Assembly (NCBI GenBank): GCA_949752795.1
Contig: OX457056.1
Span: forward strand, 91,844,942-91,908,941
Source of the DNA: Hyperoodon ampullatus
Lineage: Eukaryota > Chordata > Mammalia > Artiodactyla > Ziphiidae
DNA length: 64,000 bases
Direction of reading: 5' to 3'
A program made the position numbers and the translations under genes. This document shows positions 1 through 11,743 of this stretch, piece by piece. The notes under the pieces were generated by a model, which did no database searches, was not told the origin of the DNA, and saw nothing but the letters and a program-made list of their open reading frames with translations. How positions within the stretch are numbered: position 1 is the stretch's first letter; each line of letters begins with the position of its first letter.

Positions 1-1528
1 CTTTTATGCCTGGAAGATGTTGTGGGGATTAGATTAAATGAAATAGTACAGCACAACACCCCACAACGTCCTGTTTAAGTAACCAGCTCTCATATGCTCT
101 CTGTTGTTTTGGCAATTGTGTCTCCACCTCCCTGAGGACCTGAGAAGGGCCCTTCTGACAAATACCTCTCATTATCATCCCAAACCCAACATTATGACCA
201 ATATCTGACTTAGGTGACAAACCTCTAACATCATCCAACCAGGAAGCCACGGTCAGGACTTGAACTCAGACCTTCTGCTTCCTGACCCTTTGCTTTCCGC
301 ACATGCTATGACGATGGCACCAGCTAGTCACAGCCCACGCTAGAACCTGGACTTGCAATTCCAAGTCCAGTAGGGCTTTTTCACAAGACTATTGACTTGA
401 GTCTGAAATTCTCCTATTAGAGATCAAGGTCAGGGCAACGACAGAAAGGGCATAGAGTCCGTAGGTTGTCTATCAGATAGGGGCACTTGTGGGGCTTGCT
501 GCAATCCCACCTGACTTTGCAGGGCAAAGGCACAGATTGGGACAGACATTGCAGTGAGACCTGAGGCCAGAAGCTATGCTATGTCACATTAGAAGGGTCT
601 CAACCTTATTCCCCTCCTCTTACCCCCTGAGATTCACAGCCCACCTCCTCATTCTTCTACATTCTCTACCAATTCCCATCTGAGGGCAGATTCTGCAGTG
701 AGTTTGTTCTTCATGATCTTTGCAGACTCCTCAAATGACACAAAGATCAGGTCAATCAATGAATGTCCAGGAGGAGGGTCCCTCTCCATTCTGCAGCCTT
801 CACTCCTACTTCTGCTGGAGGCTCATAAGTCAAAGTTGGAAAAGACAACATATTTAGGCTAATTTATACTTACTTCTGGTTCTCTGGGCTTTGGGGTAAC
901 AAAGGTGGAAAACTATGCAGAAACAACTTCTTTTCAGGGTTTTCAAACTATTCTATGGGGTTGGGGGGCGGCGAGAGAATGAGTTTCTCCTTTACACAGG
1001 TTTTATAACCCACAGAAAAATATTTTTCTACCCCTCAGCTTGGGAAACAGGCAATTCTCAACCCAAGACGGGCTCTACAGTGAAGAGACCTAGCTTTCTG
1101 TAGAAGACTCACTCTCAAATTTTCCTTGTGTTTATTTTCATTCATCTCAGCACAGAATGTTCTCTCAGGCAAGGTCAATTAAGAGACACTCTCTGAAATA
1201 CAAATACAGTTGAGTTGGATCATAGAAAGAGGATTTGGTTAAATATAGAAATAGTGGTTTCAACTATTAAATTATTTTGCTTCCTGCCAAGTCAAAACTG
1301 CATCTCAGTTTTCTTCTCCAAGATCCCTAACTACCAGGACGAGGTAAGAACAAAATAGGATTTCCACCAACACCACAAATGGCCAACCTTCCCGTGCAGA
1401 GTTTCTGTGGAATTCCACACCACCTTGATACAACCTGTATGCTCACCCGAGGGAGGAGAAAAAAGTGAAAGACGCATCCATGTAAATTACAACATGAACA
1501 TGATACCCCCAAGGTTGTTAATAAATAC
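1..1528. other. Flank 3' of USP46 or distal 3'UTR; no gene seen
   Basis: I see no coding exon, RNA gene or recognisable young repeat here. The short open frames lack family resemblance and splice context. The stretch is either intergenic flank or, if a poly(A) site further left is used, more USP46 3'UTR. In other mammals the USP46 3'UTR is several kilobases long, so the second option is possible. Confidence 0.4.
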
Positions 1529-1534
1529 TTTATT
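1529..1534 (-). terminator. USP46: Candidate distal poly(A) signal AATAAA
   Basis: The minus strand reads AATAAA. It is followed by an AT-rich gap and then TG-rich sequence around 1485-1505, the expected layout of a cleavage and polyadenylation site. A plus-strand AATAAA overlaps nearby (1520-1525), so the orientation is not proven. Confidence 0.35.
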
Positions 1535-1692
1535 ATGAATCATCACGTGGGAAATGAGTAGAAAATTAGGAATCCTTTTTACAAAATCTAATGTTTCTGA
1601 CTCTGGTGTCTTAGGACCAAAATGAAGCTATTTTTCATTCATCTGTAAGCTCCTAATGTGCTTTACTCAAAGCACTATTAAAACATAAGGGA

Positions 1693-1907
1693 GGGCTTCC
1701 CTGGTGGCGCAGTGGTTGAGAGTCCGCCTGCCGATGCAGGGGACACGGGTTCGTGCCTCGGTCTGGGAAGATCCCACATGCCGCGAAGCGGCTGGGCCCG
1801 TGAGCCATGGCCGCTGAGCCTGCGCGTCCGGAGCCTGCGCTCCGTAGCGGGAGAGGCCACAGCAGTGAGAGGCCCGCGTACCGCAAAAAAAAAAAAAAAA
1901 AAAAAAA
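1693..1907 (+). mobile_element. CHR SINE, short form, with poly(A)
   Basis: The copy starts GGGCTTCCCTGGTGGCGCAG and contains the tRNA-like B-box region GGTTCGTGCC. It ends in a pure A tail of over 20 bases. It is close to full length, with a few CpG-decay changes. It lies within the candidate 3'UTR, antisense to USP46, so a transcript spanning it would carry a poly(U) tract. Confidence 0.93.
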
Positions 1908-3719
1908 CCTCATGCTGGATTGATTTTGGTTAAGTTTGGATAGGCTCTAATTATTTGGTAATCATGGAAAGAGATCGTTTAATTTATTCATAAAATCCTC
2001 TGTTAAGACTTTCAATATTCTGGCTCTTTTAACACGAGAATTAAGAGGCAAAATGCTCAAGTCCATCACTGTAACCTAATGGATTTAAGCAGTTTTAAAA
2101 ATTGCGTCGTCCCTATTAGAAGAAGCTAAAAGGCAGGCTAAGGCAACATGGAGAGCAGGAAAGGAGGAAAGTGGGACACCAAGAAGGGGACCCAAGGTCA
2201 AGAAGGAACCGGGCTGCTTTACCCACAGCACCAGCTGGAGCAGTGTCCATCTGCTCAGGAAGACCCAGGCTGAATACCCAAATGAGCAAGATTGTGATGA
2301 ATTTCGCCGCCCACATGTTATCTCCACAATTTAAATTTCTTTCCCGCAAACCTTTTTTCTCTGAGGGAGGAAACTAGAAGAGGGATCCTATCTGCTTCAC
2401 CTTTTTATCCCCCAACTCCTGTCCCCTTGCCTAGCATATAACAGGTGCTAAATAATGGCTGAATTAAAAATCTCTCCACCTGGGACATCTCTAGGACAAG
2501 TCTAAGAGGTTTGAGTACCATCCCCACGATCAAAGTCTTCCCTCGGGGATGGGGGGTGGGGAATGACTTAGGAAGCTTTTTTATCTTCATGGGGATACAA
2601 GGCATGGAAATGGAAGGCTTCGTTCTCTGTTCAAGGGGTTTTAAGTCTCAGTGAACAGAGGGAGGGAAATTTGGAGAAATGGGCAACTCTTCTCATTCCC
2701 CAGAAACTGTGTTGTGCTGGTGGTGACGGGCCTATCCTATAAACCCTATAAGACAGGTGGACAACAGGAGGCCGAGAAAAGAAAAACCCTTTTTCCTGAC
2801 GTCTTCCATTCCCGTGGCCGTCATGGCGGATGCGGGCTCCTCCCCAGCAAGCCTGTCCCAGCTCAGCCAGGTTCAACTGAGCTGCCCTGAGAGAAGATGG
2901 ATGGAAACCGGGAGACTTCAAGGCACTTTGCCTTGCCCTTGGTCTGTGGGGTTTTATTCCCATCACTGGGCCCAGGAAAATGTATTCAAATGACAATCTC
3001 CTGTCCACATACGGACCCCTTGAAGTGACTGGTTGGGGGGAAAAAGAGCCTTACGCATTTTAACAGCAAGCTTGAGTCTCAGCCCTGGGAGGGCCACACT
3101 CTGAGACTATAGAACATGGGCCTGCACTGCCCCGTTTCTGGCAGGCCAATAGAGGGAGCGGTGTGCACCCCGCTGGGGTCACTGCAGCTCAGACCCCGAC
3201 CAGAAGCCTGGGGCTGCTGGCAGTACACCAGGACCCGGACCACACTCCTACTCTTTCCTAGAAACCAAATGCTGATGGGATCAAAGAGCTGGAAGCCACT
3301 TCCTTATTTTGGGAATGGATCTTTTAATTTCATAACTGGTAAAGGGCATTTTCTATGCAAAATCGCTGCTAAGCTATTCACCGTGATGCCTAATATACCA
3401 ACCCTAATTCTTTTTTTCACTGATAGTCTCAATTTGCTCTTCCCCAGACACAGGTTTCTGGATTAATTGTGTTGATCTTTCTCAATCAAAAAAGTGGTGA
3501 GATATCTCCAGAACACTAACTTTATGAACGTGGACAGTACGTTATTATTACATGTCCATTACTACAATGACCAGAATATTCTTTACAATGCTTCAAAATT
3601 GGGTTTGTAATGACTACTTGGACAGGAAGCTTACCAATGACTCACATTTTATAAAAAGGATTTTAAGTCCATGTGTATAATGCTACCGAGATAGAATTCT
3701 CTAGGAAGAGAATTCCTCT

Positions 3720-3733
3720 TTTATTTATTTATT
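3720..3733 (-). terminator. USP46: Candidate poly(A) signal cluster, three overlapping AATAAA
   Basis: TTTATT occurs three times at 4-bp steps on the plus strand, giving three overlapping AATAAA on the USP46 strand about 3.5 kb after the stop codon. The downstream sequence is not clearly GU-rich, so this may be an alternative site or just a short AT repeat. Confidence 0.3.
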
Positions 3734-6700
3734 TTTTGCCAACAATTTTAGAGGCAGGGTGTTAAACTGATTGAAGTTTCACAAGATTGACATTATTGCT
3801 TAAAGTGCTTGAACTGGTTACATTAAAAAAAAAAAGGTACAGATTATTTTAAATAAAAACTAAAAAAAAATTTTTTAGCAACAAAGTCAAATAAATGAAT
3901 GCCACACAAATACAGTAACTATTTTGGTTATACAGAAATGGAAGCCAAAATAAATTAATGCAATACCGAAAAACAAATTTAATTAGGCAGAAACATAGGA
4001 AATCATTTTCCCTGACCCATGCCTCTTACATGAGTTAATCACACTAGTGCTGATAAATGCCTTGACCATATAATAGCAAACGAGGGCAAAACATTTAGTG
4101 CACAATATTTTAATACACAGGAATATACAAAGTTGATCAAAATGCAATGCTTAAAGATAAAATCCATCTGTAATAAAGCTACACTCCAATATCTAAAATA
4201 AGCCCTAAGCTCCAGTTAGAACATAGTTTCATTGTTAGGCATGCCCATGAAAATTAAGGGTATCCATGAAAATAAATGCACAGGGACCATTTCCGTCATT
4301 TTTTCCCCATTTCATCTGAAATCCAAAATATACCAGGCTATAAAACCAATATGACTGGTTTCCTAGTCAAAGCACCACCCTCTTGTGCTGCTCCTTGGCT
4401 CTCTTCAAACCAGCCCACTTCGTGTTGCCTCGGAATGGAAAATGCATCAGAGTAACAGGACTGGGCGTCAGCATTCTACCAACATTGACTTTCAAACACT
4501 GTAACATAATCTAGATGTTAAACAAGAAGTAACCAATAAAGCAAATATTCCTTCTCTTTTTAAAGTGAAAAACACTGCAACTTAACACCCAGCAGTTAAA
4601 AGAAATACAGCAGGCCTGCTCACTCCTGCCAGAAAATGACACACAAAAACCCTGGCCATTTGAGGGAATATTGCTGAGCCTTTGTGCTATTGTTGACCTC
4701 AGAATGGTCTCACACATCCCACACCATCTCTGCTTCACACAATGAATGAGGGATGAAAAATAAAGAAGTGTTTATGTGCTCTAGTCTTCACATAAAGTGA
4801 AATGACTGAGGGGGAAATGTAGCTGCCTCGAGTTTCTTTCGTTTATTAAAGAGGAAGGGGGAAGAAGTTCCCAGATAGCTCTAAAGTTTAAAAAACTGAT
4901 GGAGTGTTGGCGGATAAGTGTGTTTTGGTCTTTTTTTCAATCTTCTTTTCCTGCAACACACAACCATTTTAGTGTCTTTGTATTATCTTCGATACTTATT
5001 TTTTATTCCAAAAATTTATCTGTGAATACTGAATTTTAACTAACCTTTTCTACTAAAAGGCATTATTTCAGTTAAGTCACTGGGAGAAACTTTTTACACA
5101 TCAAAAAAAAAAAGTACTGAATCTATGACTTAGCATTCAGATATTACTTCCATAGACTTTCAACTGAAACTATTTTTTCTAATAAATTAGCTTCAAGAGT
5201 CATTTCAAAGATAATTTTAATAGTTTTTCTCATGTATCAGTTCCAAATATATTACGGATCAATCAGCGTTTTTTTAAACTTTGCAACCTGCAGTCAAATA
5301 TATGGTTTATGTATAGTACAAACAGCTCCCTGTATCAGTCACCTTCAACTGGAAAGTGTCTCTCCTTAAAAAAGAATAAAAACACACCTTCCAGGTACGC
5401 CATTACTGCATAAGTTTTGTGGAGGAAAAAAAGACAAAATATTTATAAATATGAATTCACCTCTAAACAAGGCAAGATATATTTTCATCACTTTTATAAA
5501 ACAATAATGTGAAGATCACCCTGTTTTTGTCTTCTCCAGTGAAAAGTAAAACATTTCACTTCAAGCACGAACAGATGAAGTGTTGGCATGCTTATGTAAG
5601 TTGTGAGCGACAAACAGTTCAAGATACTTCAAAGATAAGAAATCCAGTTTTCATCTAGATAAAGTGCTATGTTCTTAATTGTCGCAAAATGGCCAGTAAC
5701 ATTTTCAATTTCAATTTTAGTTCACATTATGCCACAAGTTTGCATGTTCCTTCGCTGATTTATTAGGTAACAAAATAACAGGTTCACAGTATATTATAGC
5801 GTATGGAAGTCAACTGTCTTCCCAAAGGAAGCCAAGATCTACAACTCATAACATTTGTAGGAAACCAAAAACCAGCTCAACAGCAAAACACTGTATCGAC
5901 CCTTTTAATAAAAGGTGCCAATACTCAAAAGATTTAATAAATACATATGTAACAAAAAGTAACTACGGTGAGATGAGGTTCTTCCAAAAAACTCCATTTG
6001 TCAAGCAAGCGTCCTGGAAGTCTGAGCCAAAGAAACGCCACCATTTTGTTCATCCCTCCACCCGCCCACTGACACTTCCTTTGACCCACTTGCATCCCCA
6101 GCTAACTCCAGTATCTCCTGTAGGGAAGGTTCCATGTTAGCCCTGGGACTTGCCAGGGCCTCAGTACACAGACTGAAATGCTAAAACGTGAACAGCTGTA
6201 CAATGTGGCTGATGGGAGGAAAGGTGCAGAGCCTTCGTTCTTCCTGGGAAAGGACGGTGTTGGTGCTGCCTAGCTAAGGAGAGCTGGGCGGAAGGCAGTC
6301 CCTGTGGTGGCTCAGCTCTGCCACCACTGACTGCGAAACACCAGTAGGATCGGAAAGATACCTTGGGAAGCTTAGCAGCTCCGGATAAAGGAGATACAAC
6401 TCACAGGACAGAAGAAAAGCATCACTAAAAACAAAGAGCATAGAGCTATTTTCCTGAAACTTGGTTTTGGTAGAAAGATAAGAAAAGCAACTTTCCGCTG
6501 TGCACAAAAGCTACCTCCTCTTGGCTTTGCCTGCCCTGAGCTCCACACCTCCTCAGCCTCTGGAATTCTCATGGCTGGGTGAGCTCAGCCCGGGGCAGCC
6601 GCTAGCAACCGCGAACGGCTTCTGTTCACCCTGTTCCACCCGGAGGATGAATTCAGTTTCGAGGTTACTCACTTTTAAACATTTTCACTGGCAAAACTTA

Positions 6701-7201
6701 AAGCTATAGTTGCAGCTCTAAAAGGTGAGTATCTACCCTGTTCTTCTGTCCTTCCGTCAGAAAAGAGGCAGAGAAGCTAAAAACGGGAAGCGGTGTTTCC
6801 AGGGACAAGTTAAAGGAATGCATTGAAAGGAGACCCTGGAAGCCATTTAGGAAGATGAGCAAAGACCCCAAAAAGACGGTCGACGTTCACAGGAAATGTC
6901 CTTCTAATTCAGCCAGACACAGCCAGTGGCATGGCATGTACCTGATCCTAAAATTAGCAAGTGTTATTCATCTAAAACTTACTACAATCTGATTGCAGTT
7001 ACCTCTACCTCAGACTAACATAAAACCACGAGTAGTGAGTGCTGCATGTAGAAAAACAAAGGGGGAGAGTCACACGGCCAGGCCCCTGACCTCGGAGCCG
7101 TGCCGCTGGTGGGCCGCGGGGGAAGAGGGACATCTGCAGAGAAACCAGGTAAGAGCGCTTTGAACATTTCCCCACTCGACTTAGTTCCACAGTCCTTTAA
7201 G

Positions 7202-7303
7202 TTATTCTCTTGACTGATAGAATAAAATATATCCAGATTCTGAATTTTTTGATATATCTGATGTCAGGCCATAGAATTCTTCAATAGCTTGGGCATCTAT
7301 TTT
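7202..7303 (-). CDS. USP46: USP46 exon 9: last coding exon and stop
   Basis: The acceptor TTGCAG precedes AAA ATA GAT. Thirty-three codons (Lys334 to Glu366) are followed by TAA at 7202-7204. The residues form the C-terminal strand of the USP catalytic palm, ending ILFYQSRE as in USP46 (and almost the same in USP12). The exon starts in phase 0, matching the end of exon 8. The full reading from codon 13 to here gives the family's normal 366-residue length, so the C terminus is intact. Confidence 0.97.
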   Translation of the reverse strand, partial: KIDAQAIEEFYGLTSDISKNSESGYILFYQSRE

Positions 7304-8152
7304 CTGCAAGCAAAAGAGAAAACAATACACCGGTTTAACATGATTCCTGGGAGAAGGAAAGAAACGCTAATGGAATGCACAAGAAAATGTAAGAAACACT
7401 ATCATAAAATTGGGACCTTTCAATAGCAAATGGATAGCTCCACAGACCTGACAGAGGGACATGATTACATACATTGCATATCGCTGGGGAAGAAAGCCGC
7501 CCTTTAATCTATCAGCAACCATAGGTGGGCGCTCTTTGAAGAAGCCAGGACTTCCGTCTTTCAAATGGTAAACTGGGGGAGCTCTTGGGAATAACCTTAA
7601 TTCTTTCAGGCCATCAGAGTTTATTCCCTTTAGTGCTACCTTAAGTGGGCTAAAACAGACCACGTCTTTGAGTGTGGAATTCTCTCCAGCTGGTATTCCT
7701 TTACAACAAAATGAATATGTGGAATACTTTGGTATCATATAAAGATTTCCAGGTTTAACAGATTGAAAAAATATATATTTTAAAATAATAATCAATACAA
7801 GAAAAATTTGGTATAATAAAAGAATTTTAATAGAACTTTGAAGTTTATTATTTGGTCCCAGAGAGGGCTTTAGTCACTGTAGGAAACAGGACTTACACAT
7901 GGGCAGCAAAGAGATCCCATGTCTACGCTAATCAGTTAACAAGAACACAGTACTGATAAGTCCACGATCACACCCCTTTCTCCCCTTCCAGGGAGAATGG
8001 GGAGCAGCAGAATTTACTTTTGAGAGAAACGTAAGTTGTTTTCAAGTCAGGTTATGGGAAAATAGGCCTACTTTAGCAAATGTCCACACACACACATCCC
8101 AAAACACCGTCTCTGCCCCACTTCTCTCTGATACAATCATCTGCATACCAAC
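7304..8152 (-). other. USP46: USP46 intron 8 (849 bp)
   Basis: Bounded by donor GTTGGT after exon 8 and acceptor TTGCAG before exon 9. It holds no young repeat that I recognise. A 142-codon open frame on the gene's own strand (7367-7795) crosses most of it but resembles no family I can name. It has no clear splice borders and is not annotated as a gene. Confidence 0.9.
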
Positions 8153-8231
8153 CTCTACAATGTCATCATCAAACAAAAGCCAGAAGCCATGACTTTTCAC
8201 AATAGTAATATAATGCCCACGATTAGGACCA
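8153..8231 (-). CDS. USP46: USP46 exon 8: His box with catalytic His313 and Asp330
   Basis: This 79-bp exon lies between TTCCAG and GTTGGT. It completes Ser307 and encodes Gly308 to Glu333. It holds the USP His box [12 protein letters not shown], with catalytic His313 (codon 8213-8215), and the DDD run whose third residue is Asp330 (codon 8162-8164). Together with Cys44 these make the cysteine-protease triad that cleaves ubiquitin isopeptide bonds. The donor GTTGGT departs from the usual GTRAGT and looks weak. Confidence 0.97.
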
Positions 8232-8813
8232 CTGGAAAAGAAGAGACAAAGAAAGTCACCAAGTTAACATTTATTTCTCCATAAAACTCTATGTAGCTCT
8301 CTACATGCAGTGATTTACTAGGGAAAAAAACCCTCTATCTTCAGGACAAAGAACTTGGTATATATGTCTATTTCCACATTCCTTTGGCCACAACTCACAG
8401 AAGGACACCCAGGGACTGGAGCTGTGCTGGGCATAAGAGAAAGATGAGAAAAACCTCATCTTAGTCTTCTAAGGACTCGCGATCTGCTGGGGGAAACAGA
8501 CATTCAAATTCAACAAATATTAACACATAATTATGGTACACCCACTATGTGCCAGACGCATTCTGGCTGTCAGGCTAAAAAGCAGTGAACGAAACAAAGT
8601 CCCCACTTTCTTGAGATGAGGGTTGGAGAGGTAATAAACAAACTAAAATACAAATATATTTCAATTGGTGGTAAGTGCCGTGAAGAATATAGCAGAGCAA
8701 CGGGATGGTGAGCGATAGAGGGAAGGCGGCATTGGATATAACGTGCTGAAAGAAGGCCTCTCTGATGACAGGTGATTTGAACAGAAGGAATTTCCCTGAA
8801 GGAAGGGGAAGGG

Positions 8814-8978
<165 letters not shown>

Positions 8979-9439
8979 AGAGAGAGAGACAGAGAAAGAG
9001 AGAAGCCATGTGACCACGTGATGGAAGTGTCGGGAATGGGAAAGAGCAAGTGCAAAGGTCTGGGGGAGGCGTAGGGGTGGGAATAGTTCTTGGTGTGTTC
9101 ACCCAACAGCAAGGCAGCCAGAGCCCAGTGAGCCCGGGGTGAAGGAGGGACGGGAATGGGCTATCGCAGCTAAGATTCTGGACTCTGCTGTGAGTGAGCC
9201 AGGAAGACACTGGGGAGTTTTGAGGAATGACGTGATCTGGTTCAAGTTTTAGAAAGATGTGACACTAAAATGTATAATAACAAGCACGAAAACAAAAAGA
9301 AAGAACAACCAAACAGCTGCTACTATGTAGTTGGATCTGCACAACGGAGGGAATTTTTAACTCTAAATCTAGAGTTTTGTTTTGTTTTTTCAATGCACCA
9401 TCAAAATTGGAAAGCTGAATTTGCCTTAGTTTGCTTTCT

Positions 9440-9900
9440 TTAAATACAACATGCCCCAAAGGGTCTGTTCCCACCTTTGTCAGGCCACTCTCTCCCCTCC
9501 CTCCGAGCTCCAGCCCACAGGCCTCCTCTGTTTTCATACACATCACCATTCCCATCTTGGTTCTGTGCCCGCTGGAGCTTGCCTGAAATGGTCTTCACCC
9601 ATGTTTGCCTTCTTGGCTCTTTTTACTCCTTAGGTCTCAGCTCAAATGTCATCTCGGTAGATAAATCTTTGCCGACCACCTTCCCTAAAGAGGTGCCTTC
9701 GTTGCTCTCTGTCATTGCCCCGATCGTTCCTCATAGCACTAATCAAAATCATAAAGTGATTTTGCAGTGGTTTGGTTTTGGTGGTAGCAGCCTGGTGCGT
9801 TTACTTATTAACTATCTGTCTTTCCCACTAGATGCTCAGCTTCATGAGGGTAGGGCCCCTGTGTGTCCTGTTCACTGCTATAACTTCAGATCTTGCTACG
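9440..9900 (+). mobile_element. L2 LINE 3' fragment
   Basis: The sequence follows the widespread L2 3'-end pattern: the TCAGCTCAAATGTCATCTC block, the CCACTAGATG..CAGCTTCATGAGGG block and the GTTCACTGCTAT block occur in the right order on the plus strand. Divergence is high, as expected for this ancient family. Confidence 0.75.
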
Positions 9901-11545
9901 GAACCCAGGAAACAAGGGTTTAAAAATGCTTGCAGGAGAAATCAATGAAAGAGGCTGTGCACCTGGGGCAACTGTGGGCCGGGGGGTCCTGGCACAAGAA
10001 GGAAGGGCTGAGCTCCCTAACCTCAGAGCTTTCCAGAGCCCACGGCCAGAAGCCACCTGCTCCATGTATGAGAACAATTCCACCTCTAGTGGGGAAGAAT
10101 TTAAAGAATCCTCCTTAGTAGCATGCGTGACTCGGCACCAGCTCAGCCTTGCTGCCAGGGCTGCTCTGACCTTGGGCCCCAGTTACAGAGACCGACTATT
10201 CTAGAACCCAACCTCCTACTTGCCCCCCAGTTCTCATAAGTGGGTCTCTGCCTTGTCCTCACCAGTGTTCCCAGGGACCACCCACAGAGATCCATACTGA
10301 AAACCCCTGCGTACCCCACACACCTGACAGCTTTTGCTTCTCCACCTCCTGTCCACACTACCCACCTCGGCCACCAGAGACCCTCCAGGTGCCAGGCTCT
10401 GCCTGCCCCCAAGACCTCCTCCCAACCCAGTGTTCATGGCTAGTTTCCAGATCGCTGAACCCCTATGTTCTTTAAAAGAATTGACTGTTAGAAGTATTCT
10501 TCAGGCGAAACAGAAAGATGGCTTATAACTGATCGACAAATACAACTTTCTGAGAACGTAAGGCAATTACCTGTGACTTAAAGTTACTCTGCATGGGACA
10601 AAACATGAGGTGCTTCAGATGTGAAGTCACAGTTTCTGATGCCATCCACTCAGTACAGGGCAAGAAATCAATCCATCCATCCCTCCACGTGGAACCACGC
10701 ATCCTCTTGGTAATGGTCTGTTCACCACAACCCAATCCAGGAGAATGGAGAGGAAAAGACACCTGCTCTGTGACAGGCCCTAATCTGAAACCTATAAGGG
10801 TGACGGCATGCCGATCCCAGGGAGGGGACACAAACCCGTCCCAGCCGAGCAAAGGATAGCAAACAGGTGAATTTTCGGCAGACTTTTCCAGGCTTACACC
10901 AAATTATGGAATAAAAAATACTTCCTCAAAAGACTTCCAGCAAATATACTTTGCTTCTCTACATCGAGAGGCCTTCTCTCTTACTCCCTCTTTTTTTCTG
11001 ATTATGTACTTATTATAGAATATTGGGGAAAGACTAAAAACTGCATAAAGAATATTTGTTAAGAGTACATTTTAATCATTCAAAATGCCAAAAAATTTTT
11101 AGATTCCATCTACTGCTTCTAGTCTTTATTCACACATCTTAAACCACTTCTGAGATACTATACGTGTAACCTGGTTTCTTAGTTAAAATCATAGCATAAA
11201 CATTTCTTTCTCCATGTGATTTCAAACTCCATAAGCGTCATTTATATCCAATGGAGACTTAGTACTTCCCTTATGAGAGAACGTTTAGATTATTTTTATT
11301 ACAATGCAATTGTTTTATTTTTTACTTTTTAAATTTATTTTTTATTATCTTATTTTATGTTTGTACATTTAGGTTCATTTTGAGGTGATAGATAAACCAG
11401 AGCTTGGAGGAGACTCCCCAAAGCACCATTACCGCTGAGTCTCACCAGCCGGGAAGGGTGCGGCGGGGTCCACCCGGCGCAGCCCGGGTCCACCCGGGGA
11501 CAGCCCTCCCGCTTCTCCCACGCCGCGCTCCCCACCTGCCCTCAC

Positions 11546-11743
11546 CTGCCGCAGTGGACCACCACCGCGACCAGGTCGTACATGCGGTCCAGGTTCACCG
11601 CGTCGCTGGAGGTGTTGAAGAGCCGCAGTTCCAGGGGGAAGACCACCCGGTAAGACAGCTTGGTGTACCTGTGGAGCTGCTCCATGTACTTGAATCGCTT
11701 GAGGTGCAGGGCCAGAATCATGGGCAGCTTTTTGACTCTCATC
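11546..11743 (-). CDS. USP46: USP46 exon 7: palm domain segment
   Basis: This 198-bp exon has acceptor TTCTTAG and donor GTGAGG. It completes Arg241, encodes Met242 to Gly306 and starts Ser307. It contains the USP motif [12 protein letters not shown] and the strands leading to the His box. Residues MRVKK, YMEQ and [10 protein letters not shown] separate USP46 from its paralogue USP12 (MKVKK, YMDQ, SGDATNPDRM). The exon is notably GC-rich, and an antisense open frame covers it but is only a shadow. Confidence 0.98.

Larger units (their letters stand above)
1529..7201 (-). other. USP46: USP46 3' untranslated region (left end uncertain)
   Basis: This follows the USP46 stop codon directly on the minus strand with no splice signal between. 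It is AT-rich and, apart from one CHR SINE at 1693-1907, has almost no recognisable repeats, unlike the introns. That fits a long selected 3'UTR. Minus-strand AATAAA hexamers (TTTATT on the plus strand) occur at 5759-5764, 5002-5007, 4842-4847, in a triple overlap at 3720-3733, and at 1529-1534. The last is followed about 20 nt later on the minus strand by GU-rich sequence and is the best distal cleavage candidate. Which sites are used cannot be read from DNA alone. Confidence 0.55.

Noticed and set aside
2631..3008. 125-codon minus-strand frame, and an ATGGCGGATGCGGG start-like context at 2824 on the plus strand
   Set aside because: No known protein follows the start-like motif, and the minus frame lies in the candidate 3'UTR without family resemblance.
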